From positions 40,074,804 through 40,138,803 of the forward strand of contig CM018683.1 of the NCBI GenBank assembly GCA_009363875.1: a DNA stretch of 64,000 nucleotides, read 5' to 3'. This DNA comes from Mikania micrantha (lineage: Eukaryota > Streptophyta > Magnoliopsida > Asterales > Asteraceae). Made by a program: the position numbers and the translations under genes. Below the pieces are notes generated by a model that saw only the letters and a program-made list of their open reading frames with translations, did no database searches and was not told where the DNA came from. This document shows positions 1 to 11,019 of this stretch, piece after piece; positions within the stretch are counted from its first letter, which is position 1; each line of letters opens with the position of its first letter.

Positions 1-1181
1 TATAATGATGGATTTAAAAATATCTATTTTTGTTTATTAATACCCAACACTTTAAAATACCATATTTCAACAATAAAAATTTTAAAATACTTTATATATG
101 TATATATAAATATACAAATGAGTTCATTTTCATGAAAAATATATAGATAGGACATGTAAGTATGCATTTTTAAAATTTTCGTTTTTGACAGATTATGTTT
201 AACATTTTCAAGTGAGCTTTTAAAATAGCAAACGGTTTTCAAAAATTACGAGACTTTACAGTCTAGTATTTTAACGTGTTCCGAACAACTTTTGTTTAGA
301 AAAGTTTTAGTGATTCTGCTCGACAATAGGCCAAAACAGCCGTCCAATTCAGAAGGTCAAAATCCGCGCACTGATTTTGTAGAGGCTGTTTCGATTATCA
401 TTTGGTTGAGTTAGAAAACGTATAAATAGTGCTTAGAAAGCTAACTCAACGAACTTAACCATAGAGTTTGAGTTTGCTAATTTTCGTTTTTTTAAGACAA
501 AGTTATAGTTAGTTAAGTTAGGACATGTTATGTCTAAAAATCAGGAATATGTATTTATGTGTATATGTAATTTTTAACTAAACGCTTGAGAGCCGTTTCA
601 CCTTAGCAAGCAAGGAGAAGGATGAGAGTCTTGATCTTGAATATTGTTGAGACCATAAGGGTGATGCTGACTCGAGATGTAGCTACCACCAGAAGAGGGA
701 GTTGGAAAAATGGTTAGGTTGTATGGTTGTGGTTTGGTTTTGTGAAGAAGGTTTTAGGATTCGGCTAAAATGGAAACCAAAGGGTGCTTGGGTTTTGGTG
801 ATGGTGCTGATTTGAGGTGGTTTAGAATAAGAAGAGGGTGTCAAACGGAAGTGAGGAGTGTGAAAATTGTGAAGTCTTGCAACTCTTATTTATATTTGGG
901 ATAGGTATGTTCCTTGGATTAAAATAATAAGAATGGGGTCTAGCTCTTGTCATTATGATTGAGTATAAATTGGATGAAATGGTTTAAAAAAAATCTGGAA
1001 GGATGGTGATGAAAAGGAGTAAGATAGCTATCAAAGTACAAAGCATGGTTGATTGAAAAAAATAATAATAAATAAATATATATGATGGAATGGGTGTGTT
1101 GACGTTGAATTCAAAGAAGAAGAAAAAATTAGTTGTTTGTTTATTTTTTTTCACGTTTCTATATATATATATATATATATA

Positions 1182-1215
<34 letters not shown>

Positions 1216-1534
1216 TTTTTTTAATTTTAATAAAGGTGTGTGTGAGCTAATAAAGAAAATAAGATGATTGTGTATAGCAGTACAATTAAGTTATATATAT
1301 AAGTATTCGTTGGACTACGTTTTTGAAACCTAATGTTGGTGCGTATAAATAACGAGTTTTGATTATATCACCTAGGTTTTAAGTTTTGCGATTTAATCTA
1401 AATATATATAGTATTATTTTATATTTTCTTTATTTGGCTTATTAGATTGAAATAAATTTTAAATGAGTCTAGTATAGTCATATAAAATTAAGTTTTGGCC
1501 GAGATTAAAACCTGAAAAATTGACGGATGTCACA
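1..1534 (-). mobile_element. 3' LTR of Gypsy-V, cut by the window edge
   Basis: This is the 3' LTR of a Ty3/Gypsy element read on the minus strand. Its inner boundary is clear: reading minus, a purine-rich tract (CTAACGGGGGGAGAC) is followed directly by TGTGACATCCG, the usual LTR start. It lies next to decayed integrase/chromodomain code at 1550-2066. The outer end is not seen, so the LTR may begin left of base 1. The body is AT-rich and holds a TA microsatellite at 1160-1212. No gene is visible in it. Confidence 0.75.
1160..1212. repeat. (TA)n microsatellite
   Basis: A run of TA dinucleotides with one CTA interruption, inside the LTR of Gypsy-V. It is a simple repeat and has no coding meaning. 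Confidence 0.95.
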
Positions 1535-1549
1535 GTCTCCCCCCGTTAG

Positions 1550-2066
1550 AAGAATTTCGTCCCGAGATTCAATTTGTGTTTCCCGAGATTGATGACTTCT
1601 CGAATAGTTGGGGGTACTTGAGTTTCATTTGGTCTTCGCGTTCCCAAGTAAATTCTGGTCCTCGCCTAGAGTTCCATCGAACCTTTGTGATAGGGATGCG
1701 ACTTTGTTTCAATCTTTTTACTTCTTGATCCATGATTTCTATTGGTTCTTCTATAAAGTGGAGTTTGTTATGAATTTGAATTTCATCTAAGGTTATAACG
1801 AGTGTTTCATCAGATAAACACTTTTCAGGTTTGAAACGTGAAATGTGTTATGAACTCCACTAAGTTCTGAGGGTAGTTGGAGTCGGTAGGCTACGGGACC
1901 GACCCTCGCAAGAATTTCAAATGGTCCGATGTATCGTGGGTTTAGCTTTCCGCGTTTTCCAAACCTAACGGTTCCTTTCCATGGTAACACTTTAAACATG
2001 AATGTGTCTCCAACTTGAAATTCCAATGGCTTATGTCTTACGTGAACATAACTTTTCTAACAATCT
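1550..2066 (-). pseudogene. pol: Gypsy-V pol, C-terminal remnant (integrase end and chromodomain-like tail)
   Basis: From about 2026 down to 1793 the minus strand encodes the integrase C-terminal segment, with the motifs FQVGD, RFGKRGKLNPRYIGPF (the GPF/GPY module) and HNTFHVSNLK. The frame then shifts near 1800. A second frame continues the family pattern seen in the other Gypsy elements here (IMDQEVK-like, KVRWNSRRGPEFTWERED-like, then a PQLF end). Upstream of 2026 the code is recognisable to about 2066 (SY...HKPLEF) but has a stop and a shift. It is a Tekay/Del-type tail. Everything upstream of this in the element is missing. Confidence 0.8.
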
Positions 2067-2294
2067 CATGAACCTATGATCAATCCTTGATTTAGAAGTT
2101 TTATAAGTGGGTTTTTTTTTTTTGAGTGAGTTGACTAGTGAGTTGGCTCTAATTCAATATGTGCCCAATATACATGAGATCAAAACTTCAATTAATATAA
2201 GGTCCAAAGTTGAGTGGGCAAAAATGATGATTCAAGAGTTAGGATTCGATGTTAAGATGAGTGATGGTGATCATAATATATCCTTGTAGCATCT
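2067..2294. other. Unassigned flank, pre-insertion target of Copia-I
   Basis: This short stretch lies between the Gypsy-V remnant and the Copia-I LTR. Bases 2107-2289 are open on the plus strand for 60 codons, but I recognise no family and the frame stops just before the target duplication (CATCT, 2290-2294). The other half of the original locus resumes at 16104. Removing Copia-I does not restore a longer frame, because the TAG at 2287-2289 remains. Confidence 0.4.
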
Positions 2295-2921
2295 TGTTGA
2301 TACATGTAATGTCCCTAGTTCTGTTTTGTAACTCTAATCATGTAAAGTTCAAGTTATTAATGGAAGTTGTCTTTATATATCATTCTTAATGTTTATTATT
2401 GATTATATGATTAGTTGATTTGATTAAATTAATTTTTGAGTATGAAGAATGCACATTCGGGTGAATGACTCTAGAATGAAGTCATTCGCCGAATGAACGA
2501 CCTAGCGAATGGCTGGCGATAGAATGAGTCATTCGCCGAATGACTCATTCGATTGACAGCCCATTCGAGCAAGGTCATTCGCCGAATGAGCTGCTTCGGC
2601 CACTCATTCGGCTGAATGACTACAGCCTATATATACTTGTTCAAATCATTTCAACACTAACTTTTTTGAGAGCCCTCCTTCTTCCCTGTGATCCCAGAGT
2701 CAAACCCTAGGAGATTAGAGCGGCCATTGATCGTCCAAGTTCGATTCTCAACCCGTGGTGTTCGATTGTTGATTCCAAGTCATTCCTACACCTTCGGATC
2801 ACCACGGTTCCTGTTGATTTCGATTGGAAAACCCTGGAATAGGATTCCGCACTATTCCAGAGGCTGTCGGGTAGATTTACATTGGATTTGGATTGTTTCC
2901 GAGCTCCAAATCGGTCCTACA
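2295..2921 (+). repeat. Copia-I 5' LTR
   Basis: The LTR starts TGTTGATACATG and ends CGGTCCTACA, directly before the primer-binding site. Its partner is 15477-16103, of the same length. It contains the palindrome cluster and TATA box listed separately. A 98-codon open frame at 2688-2984 exists only because the sequence is GC-balanced there. It runs out of the LTR into the leader and resembles no protein, so I do not call it a gene. Confidence 0.97.
2455..2636 (+). promoter_or_regulatory. Copia-I LTR promoter: palindrome cluster plus TATA box
   Basis: A TATA box (CTATATATAC, 2627-2636) lies mid-LTR. Upstream of it, over about 165 bp, are three exact copies of TCATTCGCCGAATGA (7-bp arms, one-base centre) and several half-sites (CATTCG or GAATG). 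That the TATA box drives the genomic RNA is inference from its position. The palindromes could be protein-binding sites or fold as hairpins; neither is shown by sequence alone. The 3' LTR has the same arrangement at 15637-15818. Confidence 0.65.
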
Positions 2922-2924
2922 AAG

Positions 2925-2936
2925 TGGTATCAGAGC
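2925..2936 (+). other. Primer-binding site, initiator-Met tRNA
   Basis: TGGTATCAGAGC begins three bases after the 5' LTR. It is the standard plant retrotransposon match to the 3' end of initiator-Met tRNA, used to prime minus-strand DNA synthesis. Confidence 0.95.
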
Positions 2937-3521
2937 TTTGGCTCTAGATTCTACTCGATTTCCACTCTAAATCATCAGATCTAAAGTTTCCAAAACCCTG
3001 ATTTTCGTAACAGTCAAAAACCCTAAGTTTCTTGCTCTTCAAGTTACTATTTCATTGAAAATTTGTGGGTTTTTGTGGTGTGTTTGTCAAAACCATTTCC
3101 CACTTGATTGATTATCATGTCTTGAAGTTCTGTACCAAATTCGGTGCATAGATTTGGTCAAAATCGCAAGTTATCAAAATTTTCGTTGCTGAAAACCCCA
3201 GATCGCTCGAATGGCAATTGCGGTCGAATAAGTTCAGCCGAATCACCCTTCATTCGCCGAATAGGACTCATTCTCCGAATAGCTCTTTCGTTCCAGTCAT
3301 TCGGCGAATAGCCTCATACTCCACTCTCATTCAGCGAAAGACCTTATTCGATCAGTCATTCGTCGAATAAGTTCATTCGATCTTCTCATTCGCCAGGTGT
3401 CATACTCAGTCCTCATTCGCCAGTTTAATCACATTCGGTCCCCGACATTCGCCCAAATCATCTCATTCGGCAGTGATTCTGAAATTTTTTCTAAGTGTTG
3501 AATTTTATCATTTCTGATTAA
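2937..3521 (+). other. Copia-I leader with dispersed CATTCG/CGAATG motifs
   Basis: This is untranslated leader between primer-binding site and gag. From about 3200 to 3475 it is crowded with the same CATTCG and CGAATG half-sites found in the LTR, mostly imperfect palindromes. It probably also holds packaging signals, which cannot be recognised by eye. No convincing upstream ORF is present. Confidence 0.6.
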
Positions 3522-6440
3522 ATGGAGGATTTAGCTCTCATGGCAAATCAGAACCATCGCATTCAAACATTGTTGTTGAGAGAGTATGAGACGGGGAACT
3601 CCAATAAAGCTCCCAAGTTACTAACCTTAGACGATTATCCTCACTGGAAGTATCGGTTTGAGATTCACATTAATGGGGTGGATACAAATCTATGGATGAT
3701 GATTGAAGGAGGTTATCTGAGGCCTCTGAATGAAGATGGAACTCCTATGCTAGTCACACGGATGACTGAGCCTCAAAGGAAGCTGTATGATTATGAGAAG
3801 AAAGCTTATGCTATTTTGTCACAGTCCATTGCTACTGATATTTTCCATCAGTTTAGACAATTCACTTCTGCTAAGCTACTGTGGGATGCACTGCAACAAA
3901 GATATGAGGGTAATGATGCTTTGAAGAGTATCAAGTCAAAGGCACTGAGAAAGGAATTCAATAGCTTCATGTATGTGGGAAATGAGTCACTGGATGAGCT
4001 GATTGCTAGATTTTATCATCTTTTGAGTGAGTTATTCAATCATGAAGTCAAGAGAACAACTCAGGAAAAGATCCAGTGTTTGGCAGATGCTCTACCTCCA
4101 AAGTGGGAGTCATTCTTGATGGTACTCAAGCAGAACCAGATGTTGGCACATATGGATATCAATGATTTTATCTAGAAGCTGAAAGAGCAGGAGATAGAAA
4201 ACAAATGGAAAGCCAAGAGAGTTGTTCAAGTTCAGGACCCCTCCTTATACTATTCCACTCCCACAGTAGATAAATCCAATACTCATGCTCCTCTAAAGAC
4301 TGCTTTTGTTTCTATGACATCTGAGGCTCCATCTACCGCTCAGATTCATTTCAGTCAATCATCTTCAACCAGTTCACAAACATAGCATCATCAGCCTACC
4401 GCCAGTCTGAAAACAGAAAATTTCGACAAAGTCACCGTGGAGATGGCAAAAGAGCATATGGGTCTTTTGTCTACATTGGTTAGCTCATATGATGGATTAG
4501 TTGCTGTTCAGATCGGTAATCCTTATTTGACCAATGATGACTATTCTCAGATAGATCCTGATGACATGGAACGAATTGACATTTTGTGGGCGTTGGCAAG
4601 TGCGGTTAGGAGAGCTAAGGAGTTTGTCAAGAGGCCTGGGAAGGATATCAATTTAAACAAGGAGTCTAAGTTTGGATTTGATATGGCATCGGTGACATGC
4701 TACAATTGTGGAGAGAAAGGTCATTTTGCCAGACAGTGCAAACAGCCGAAGAAAGCAGGCAACAAGAATCCATTCCAGCATCAGAAATCCTCCACTGCCA
4801 ATCCAGAAAGGAGATTAGTTCCCATTGATTCTCCTTCTCAAGCTGGATCTTCATCCTCTGCAAGTAAAGCTTTAATGGTTCAACAGGATGAAGGGGTGAA
4901 ATGGGATTTCAGATTCAATGCTGATAAAGAAGAACAAGATAAAGTTTGTGTTGCTGAGATTCAACAATCTGAAGATCAAAGTGAGGAAAGCATTCGGGAA
5001 GACTCAATGGTGAATGATGATAAAGTCTCAAATTCAGAATCAGATAGCATGACAGATTCAGACACTCAAGATTCAGATGCTGAAGCTGATGACTCCTCTA
5101 CTCAATTTGCTTTGATGGTAAACTCTTCTGCTTCATCAGAGTCAGAGCAGGTATACACTGACTGTTCATCTTCACATTCAGAGTGTTTTAATTGTGTTGA
5201 TCTTAGAAGTAAGGTCCTTGCTTATCAGACACATAACAGTGTTTTGATGAACGATCTCGACTTATGCATTGAAGCTAACAAAATTTTAAAATCTAATGAA
5301 AAAGATTTTCAAGCTAAAATTGATCTTTTAAACAGACAATTGCATGAAGCCGAGATTGCAGTGCTGAATAAGCAAGATGCTATCACTTCTTATCTCAATA
5401 CCATCAATGAGATTAAGAAAAAGTTAGCCATAGTCGATTGTGACTATGAGACCTTGGGTCAGAAGCTCAAGAGCTATGAAAGCTCATCTTATATTATTGA
5501 GCACATGATCAGTAGGGGTATTGATCAACAGGGGAAGGAAAAGGTTAACTATCAAAATTGTCCCCCACCTATCCTCAACACCTTTGTCAATACACCAAAT
5601 GACAAAGATGTTAAGGATTTTCAAGTTACTACTCCGTTAGTAATAGATCCAGTTGATCTGAGTACAAATCAGATTTCATCAAAGACTGAGGGATCTCGGG
5701 TGGATGGAGTTGTTGAAGATTGGGTCTCAGATTCCGAGGATGAATCAGATTATTCACCTAAGTATAGTACTCCTCGGAATCAAACCCCTGTTGTCATGAA
5801 AGGTGACCCAATCTGCAACTCAAAGATTTACAAAGAATTGTGCTTTGTTAAAGCTTCACAAGATTCTGAAGCTAAGTGTGTTACCAAATCAACTTTTGTT
5901 GGTAACAAAGGGACAAAGGGTTTGGGCTTTGATCCAGATAGTCAGAAAACAAATGCTTTTAAATCAAATAGAAAACCATTTTCTGATTTAAAACATTTTC
6001 ATAAAAAAGGTGACAAAGTCTGTTTTGAATGTGGTGAGTTTGGGCACATTGTGAGATTTTGCCCTCATTTGATCAGGCCAAAGGCTGTTTCTTTCAGAAA
6101 ATTAAATTCTGCTTTACCAAAACCGGTAAAATCTGTACCTAAGCCTGTTCAAACAAAGACCAAACAACCAGTTCAGATTAAAACTTCAGACAAGGGGAAA
6201 GGAAAACTGGAAACTTTGAATGTTCCAAGTGTGCTTAAAGTTAACCAAGCAAAATCATCGTCCATTTATCTGAAAACCTCTTTTGATAAAAATGCAATTT
6301 GGAAAGTTAAATCATCTGAGGATTCTGTTCCACCTATTTCAAATGAATCTCTTCCTGATGGAAAATGGATTGATGTATGGATCCGAGACTCTATGGGTCA
6401 ACCCAAGACTGTAAAGGCTTGGGTTCCCAAAGTGAACTGA
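3522..6440 (+). pseudogene. gag: Copia-I gag, interrupted by two in-frame TAG codons
   Basis: This encodes the structural protein that builds the virus-like particle and binds RNA. Start: ATG at 3522 (MEDLALMANQ). Residues about 30-215 match the Copia gag polyprotein pattern (HWKYRFE, LWDALQQRYEGND). Two zinc knuckles are present: CYNCGEKGHFARQC near residue 393 and CFECGEFGHIVRFC near residue 834, separated by a long acidic, Ser-rich and coiled stretch, a layout typical of SIRE-type gag. Two amber stops, at 4173-4175 and 4383-4385, lie in the same frame. Each could be a former CAG, a C-to-T change. The frame ends WVPKVN-stop at 6440. Pol follows in a different frame after a 19-base gap, so some frameshift or separate expression would be needed. 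Read-through of TAG is possible but I see no known read-through context. Confidence 0.9.
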
Positions 6441-6459
6441 TTGTCTCGTTATTGTGTAG

Positions 6460-9400
6460 GTTGCCCCAAAAGCTGGAGTTAACAGCAATTGGATCGTTGA
6501 TAGTGGGGCTTCCAGACACATGACTGGTGATATTTCTCTGCTCACCAATGTGAATGCAGTTCGAGGTGGATATGTTGCTTTTGCCGGTGACAAAGGCGGA
6601 TTTATTACAGGAGAGGGAATTCTGACAAATGGACAAGTGTCATTTGATAATGTCAGATATGTTAAACAACTGGAAAACAACCTCCTGTCAGTTTCTCAAA
6701 TTTGTGACAAAGAGTACAAGGTTTTGTTTGATGAGTCAAAATGTTACATTCTTAAGCAAGGTGTTAAGATCCCTGAAGATTGGATTTTAATGTCTGCCCC
6801 CAGAAAGCAAGATTTGTATGTTCTCAACATGGCCACAGCTTCAACAACATCCTCCACAGCTTCATGTTTTATGACAAAGGCAACTGAGAAAGATTCAGTC
6901 CTTTGGCATAAGAGGATGGGTCATTTGAGTTTACGCAAGATGAATCATTTGGTTCATAATAGTCTGGTTGAGGGAGTTAGCTTGAAAAATTTTAAGCTGT
7001 CTGATATCTGTGTATCTTGCAAGAAGGGAAAGCAGTCTAAGCAGTCTCACAAGCTGAAAAAATTTAATTCAATCAATGTTCCTCTTGAGCTTCTCCACAT
7101 GGATTTATTTGGTCCTGTAAATCGGAAGAGTATAGCTGGAGATCAATACTGTCTTGTCATCACTGATGAGTATTCCAGATACTCTTGGGTTTTCTTTTTG
7201 AAGGAGAAATCTGAAACGTTTGATTGCATTCAAGTTTTAGTTACCAAACTTGAATCACTTTACAAGCTCAAGATTCGTCAGTTTCGAACTCATAATGGAA
7301 CGGAGTTCAAAAATCACAACATGGAGAATTTTTGTAATGCAAGAGGCATTGTGCAACAATTTAGTGCTCCATACGTTCCACAAATGAATGGTGTTGCTGA
7401 ACGCAAAAATAGGACATTGATTGAGGCTGCTAGGACTATGCTTGCTGATTCCTCTTTGCCGGTTCAGTTCTGGAATGAAGCTGTAGCAAATGCGTGCTAT
7501 ACTCTGAACCGGGTTCTTATTGTGAAAAGACATGGGAAGACTTGTTTTGAACTGCTCCACAACAGAAAGCCAAATCTTAAGTATCTAGAACCATTTGGTG
7601 CACCGTGCACTATGCTTAAGAAACATGAGCAGGGAAAGTTCAATGAAAAGGTGGAAGAAGGGTATTTTCTTGGATACAACACTCCAAACAAAAGAGTTTA
7701 CAACACATCAACTCATAATGTGGAAGAGTGGTACCATGTTGATGTTCAGAAATATTCTATGCCCCCACCTAGAAAAGGCCCAGACTGGATGTTTGATTAT
7801 TCTGGTCTTTTTGACTCTTTCAATATGTCTCCCATGTATTCAGATGAAGATGTTGCAGTTCAGATGTTGTATGATGTACAGAATGCACCTGATGAACCTT
7901 TGCAACCTTCATCTGCATCTGTTCCAATCACACAGATAAATGATGACAGCTCAGACACAGATGATAATCTTTTTCAACCAGCTGATCCTGAACCAGCTGT
8001 TGACAATCTTGTACCTAATCTTGAGGATTTGAATCTGAACAACTTAGATCCTCAGGTTGAGGTTCCAGCTCATCCTGTTGGAAGAATTAATCGCATTCAT
8101 CCTCAAGAGAACATAATTGGAAGTCCTTTGGATGGAGTTAAGACAAGACATCAGATTTCTTCAGGCGGTCTTGCTGACATTCTTGATTTTGCAGATGTAA
8201 GCTTTTGTGCTCACTCCTGTTTTATTTCTCAAGTTGAACCGCATACTGTCACTGAAGCTCTCAAGGAAGAGTCATGGGTTGATGCTATGCAAGAAGAACT
8301 TTTGCAATTCAAAAAGTTAGGTGTCTGGCAATTGGTTGACAGACCCAAAGGTGCAAAAGTCATTGGCACTCGATGGGTTCTTCGTTGCAAGAAAGATGAT
8401 CACGGGATCATAGTGCGAAACAAGGCACGTCTGGTGGTTCAAGGATTCAGACAGATAGAAGGGTTGGACTACAATGAGGTGTTTGCTCCGGTTGCTAGAC
8501 TTGAAGCAATTCGTATCTTCTTGGCTTATGCATCCTTTAAAAGGTTTAAGGTTTATCAAATGGATGTCAAGAGTGCGTTCCTTCATGGTGTGATCAGTGA
8601 AACCGTGTATGTCAGTCAACCTCCCGGGTTTGAGGATCCATTGCATCGTGACCAAGTCTACAAGCTAGACAAGGCCTTATATGGATTGCATCAAGCTCCA
8701 CGAGCGTGGTATGAGACACTTTCTACTCACCTTCTGAACAACGGGTTCAGAAGAGGTGTCATTGACTGCACATTATTCATCCGTGAGAAGGACAGTGATT
8801 TACTCTTGGTGCAAGTATATGTGGACGACATAATTTTTGGTTCCACAAATGATAGTCTGTGCAAGGAATTCGAGAAGGTTATGAAAGAAAAATTTGAAAT
8901 GAGTTCTATGGGAGAGATGAAATTTTTCTTGGGCTTGCAGGTGGATCAGTCTGAGGCAGGGATTTTCATTCATCAAACCAAATACGTTGGTGACATTCTG
9001 AGCCGATTCAGTATGTCTGATGCAAAGCCTGCTGGTACCCCACTGGCGATTAATCACGGGATTACTCCAGATGAAAAGGGGGAGTTAATTGATGCCACTC
9101 TGTACCGAGGAATGATCGGATCTCTTATGTATCTTACTGCTTCTCGGCCAGATATCATGTTCGCTACTTGCTTGTGTGCACGCTATCAATCAAAATCAAG
9201 AGTATCTCATCTCATTGCTGTCAAACGGATTATGCGTTATCTGAAGGGTACACCGTAACTTGGCTTATGGTACCCTAATGATGATAACTTTGAGCTTACT
9301 GCATATAGTGATTCAGATTATGGTGGATGCAAGAGAGATTTCAAATCAACATCTGCAGGATGTCAGTTCTTTGGAAACCGATTAGTCACCTGGCAGTGCA

Positions 9401-9792
9401 AGAAGCAGACGTCGGTGTCTACTTCAACCTGTGAAGCTGAATACATTGTTGCTGCTAGTTGCTGTTCACAAATCATTTGGATTCAACAGCAACTCAGGGA
9501 CTATGGGTTACATTTTTCTAACACTCCTATATATGTTGATAATACTGCTGCCATAGCTATCACTAAAAATCCTGTTCAGCACTCCAAAACCAAACACATC
9601 GACATTAAATATCACTTCATACGTGATTGTTTTGAAAAGAAATTAATCGATGTAGTGAAAATTCACACCGATCACCAAAAAGCCGATCTTTTTACAAAAG
9701 CATTTGACAAACCCAGATTTTTATATCTGTTATCGGTAAATGGTGTTTTCCAAAAGGATGAAGTTCAATCCTCATCTGAGTCTAATAAATGA
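6460..9792 (+). pseudogene. pol: Copia-I pol (protease, integrase, reverse transcriptase, RNase H), one in-frame TAA
   Basis: The frame opens after the TAG at 6457-6459. Protease: VDSGASRHMTG with the active Asp near residue 14. Integrase: zinc motif H...H (WHKRMGHLS) with CVSCKKGK, first Asp in HMDLFGPV, then RTHNGTEF where the second catalytic Asp is replaced by His (7291-7293), and Glu in AERKNRT at residue 314, 35 residues later. Reverse transcriptase: SWVDAM through YVDDIIFGS (YVDD near residue 788) and ALYGLHQAPRAWYE. A TAA at 9256-9258, probably a former CAA, cuts the frame before RNase H. The same frame then continues to KAFDKPRFLYLL and the end SESNK. The His in the integrase triad and the stop make this copy defective. 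Confidence 0.93.
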
Positions 9793-9906
9793 TCATCATT
9801 TTTCTTTGCTAGTCTTTTCTTTGTTTATTTTAGTCCAGTTCTTAAATTTTGTCTTGTATAGTTTATTTTCTTCATCAAAAACTCAAAAAGATTTTCTGTT
9901 TTTAGG

Positions 9907-9920
9907 TTTTTAGGGGGAGA
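9907..9920 (+). other. Internal polypurine tract after Copia-I pol
   Basis: TTTTTAGGGGGAGA lies 115 bp after the pol stop. The 13-mer TTTTAGGGGGAGA is identical in Copia-II at the same place (61920-61932, minus strand). It differs from the terminal tract next to the 3' LTR. It may be a second priming site for plus-strand synthesis, or a relic of the position where the 3' LTR once joined pol. Confidence 0.55.
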
Positions 9921-9930
9921 TATTCTGTTA

Positions 9931-10008
9931 TTTGAAAAACCAAAAACAATAGAAAATTTGAAAAACCAAAAACAATAGAAAATTTGAAAAACCAAAAACA
10001 ATAGAAAA
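9931..10008 (+). repeat. 26-bp tandem repeat, three copies
   Basis: The unit begins TTTGAAAAACCAAAAACA and continues ATAGAAAA; three nearly identical copies follow the internal polypurine tract. One related unit (TTTGAAAAATCAAAAACA) is seen at the matching place in Copia-II. Confidence 0.85.
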
Positions 10009-10292
10009 ATTAAAAAAATTGAGATGGTTTTTCTTTATAAAGTAATACATTAATATATCATGTCATAGAATCAGAAATGAATGTATAAGCATTAAACACA
10101 AGAAAATTGTGATGGGATGTACTGATAGGCTGACTATACAGAATGAATAAACAACTTGTGATAACTTAGAAAGTTTGATCCGTGGGACTCATTTTATAAA
10201 ACCACTTGAGTGAGAAACGGTTTTTGACTCAAATCAAGCATACACCTGTCATCATGGAATCAAATGAGGTTTCATTCAAAGAAAAATAAAGG

Positions 10293-10410
10293 CAAGCTGG
10301 TATTAAGCTTGAAGAAAATCAAAAACAAGCTGGTATTAAGCTTGATGAAAAACAAAAACAAGCTGGTATTAAGCTTGAAGAAAACCTAATGCAAGCTGGT
10401 ATTAAGCTTG
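10293..10410 (+). repeat. 33-bp tandem repeat with perfect hairpin, four copies
   Basis: CAAGCTGGTATTAAGCTTG occurs at 10293, 10326, 10359 and 10392, exactly 33 bp apart. Each copy is an inverted repeat, CAAGCT...AGCTTG, with a 7-base loop. The linkers between copies (AAGAAAATCAAAAA-like) vary more than the hairpin. Confidence 0.9.
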
Positions 10411-11019
10411 AGAAATACTTAAACAAATTAAGTTCGATTCCATACATGTGCCATATTGCTGGGACAGACCTAGCTCAAGCCATCCATTTGGATAGAACAA
10501 GAAAAACACAAAAAGATAATAATGTTTGAATCTTATTGAATTCATGATGACTGGTTTTAAGATATGCAGAAATGAGTTTTGAACTGACTTTGATCTTTAA
10601 TGGTGAAATGAAATGGGGAACTCAATGAGAAAATATGAGTGATCATAAAGTTTGTTTAGTAGTTGTGTATTGTTCGGTTTAATTTTTGGACAAACATATC
10701 AGTAATCGTATCATAATAAAATTGTGTTTGAAGTAAAGCATTCATCGAAGACAACGTGATGTGATTAGAGATATGTGTTATTTTATTAATGGACTTCTCA
10801 CAAAAACATGTGGTTAATTGTCTTTAGTTACTACTTGTATAGTCGTAGTTGTTTCAGAAAAATACAAAAAGATTTTCTATTTTAAATTTTATTTTAGATG
10901 ATCATTTGTAGATTCGGATGTCTGTCATATCTGAATCCTGAACCACCCAGACATATCTTCATAAATTGTCAAAAATTGTTGTTCAAAATGCCATATATTG
11001 AAAAATTTGAGTTTTGGGT

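Noticed and set aside
2688..2984. 98-codon ORF, also partly at 15870-16151 in the other LTR
   Set aside because: It lies in the Copia-I LTR and runs over the primer-binding site. Duplication is due to the LTR, and the sequence shows no protein signature.
10293..10410. CRISPR-like spacing of repeats
   Set aside because: Linkers are related to each other and the context is a plant retrotransposon; no cas genes.
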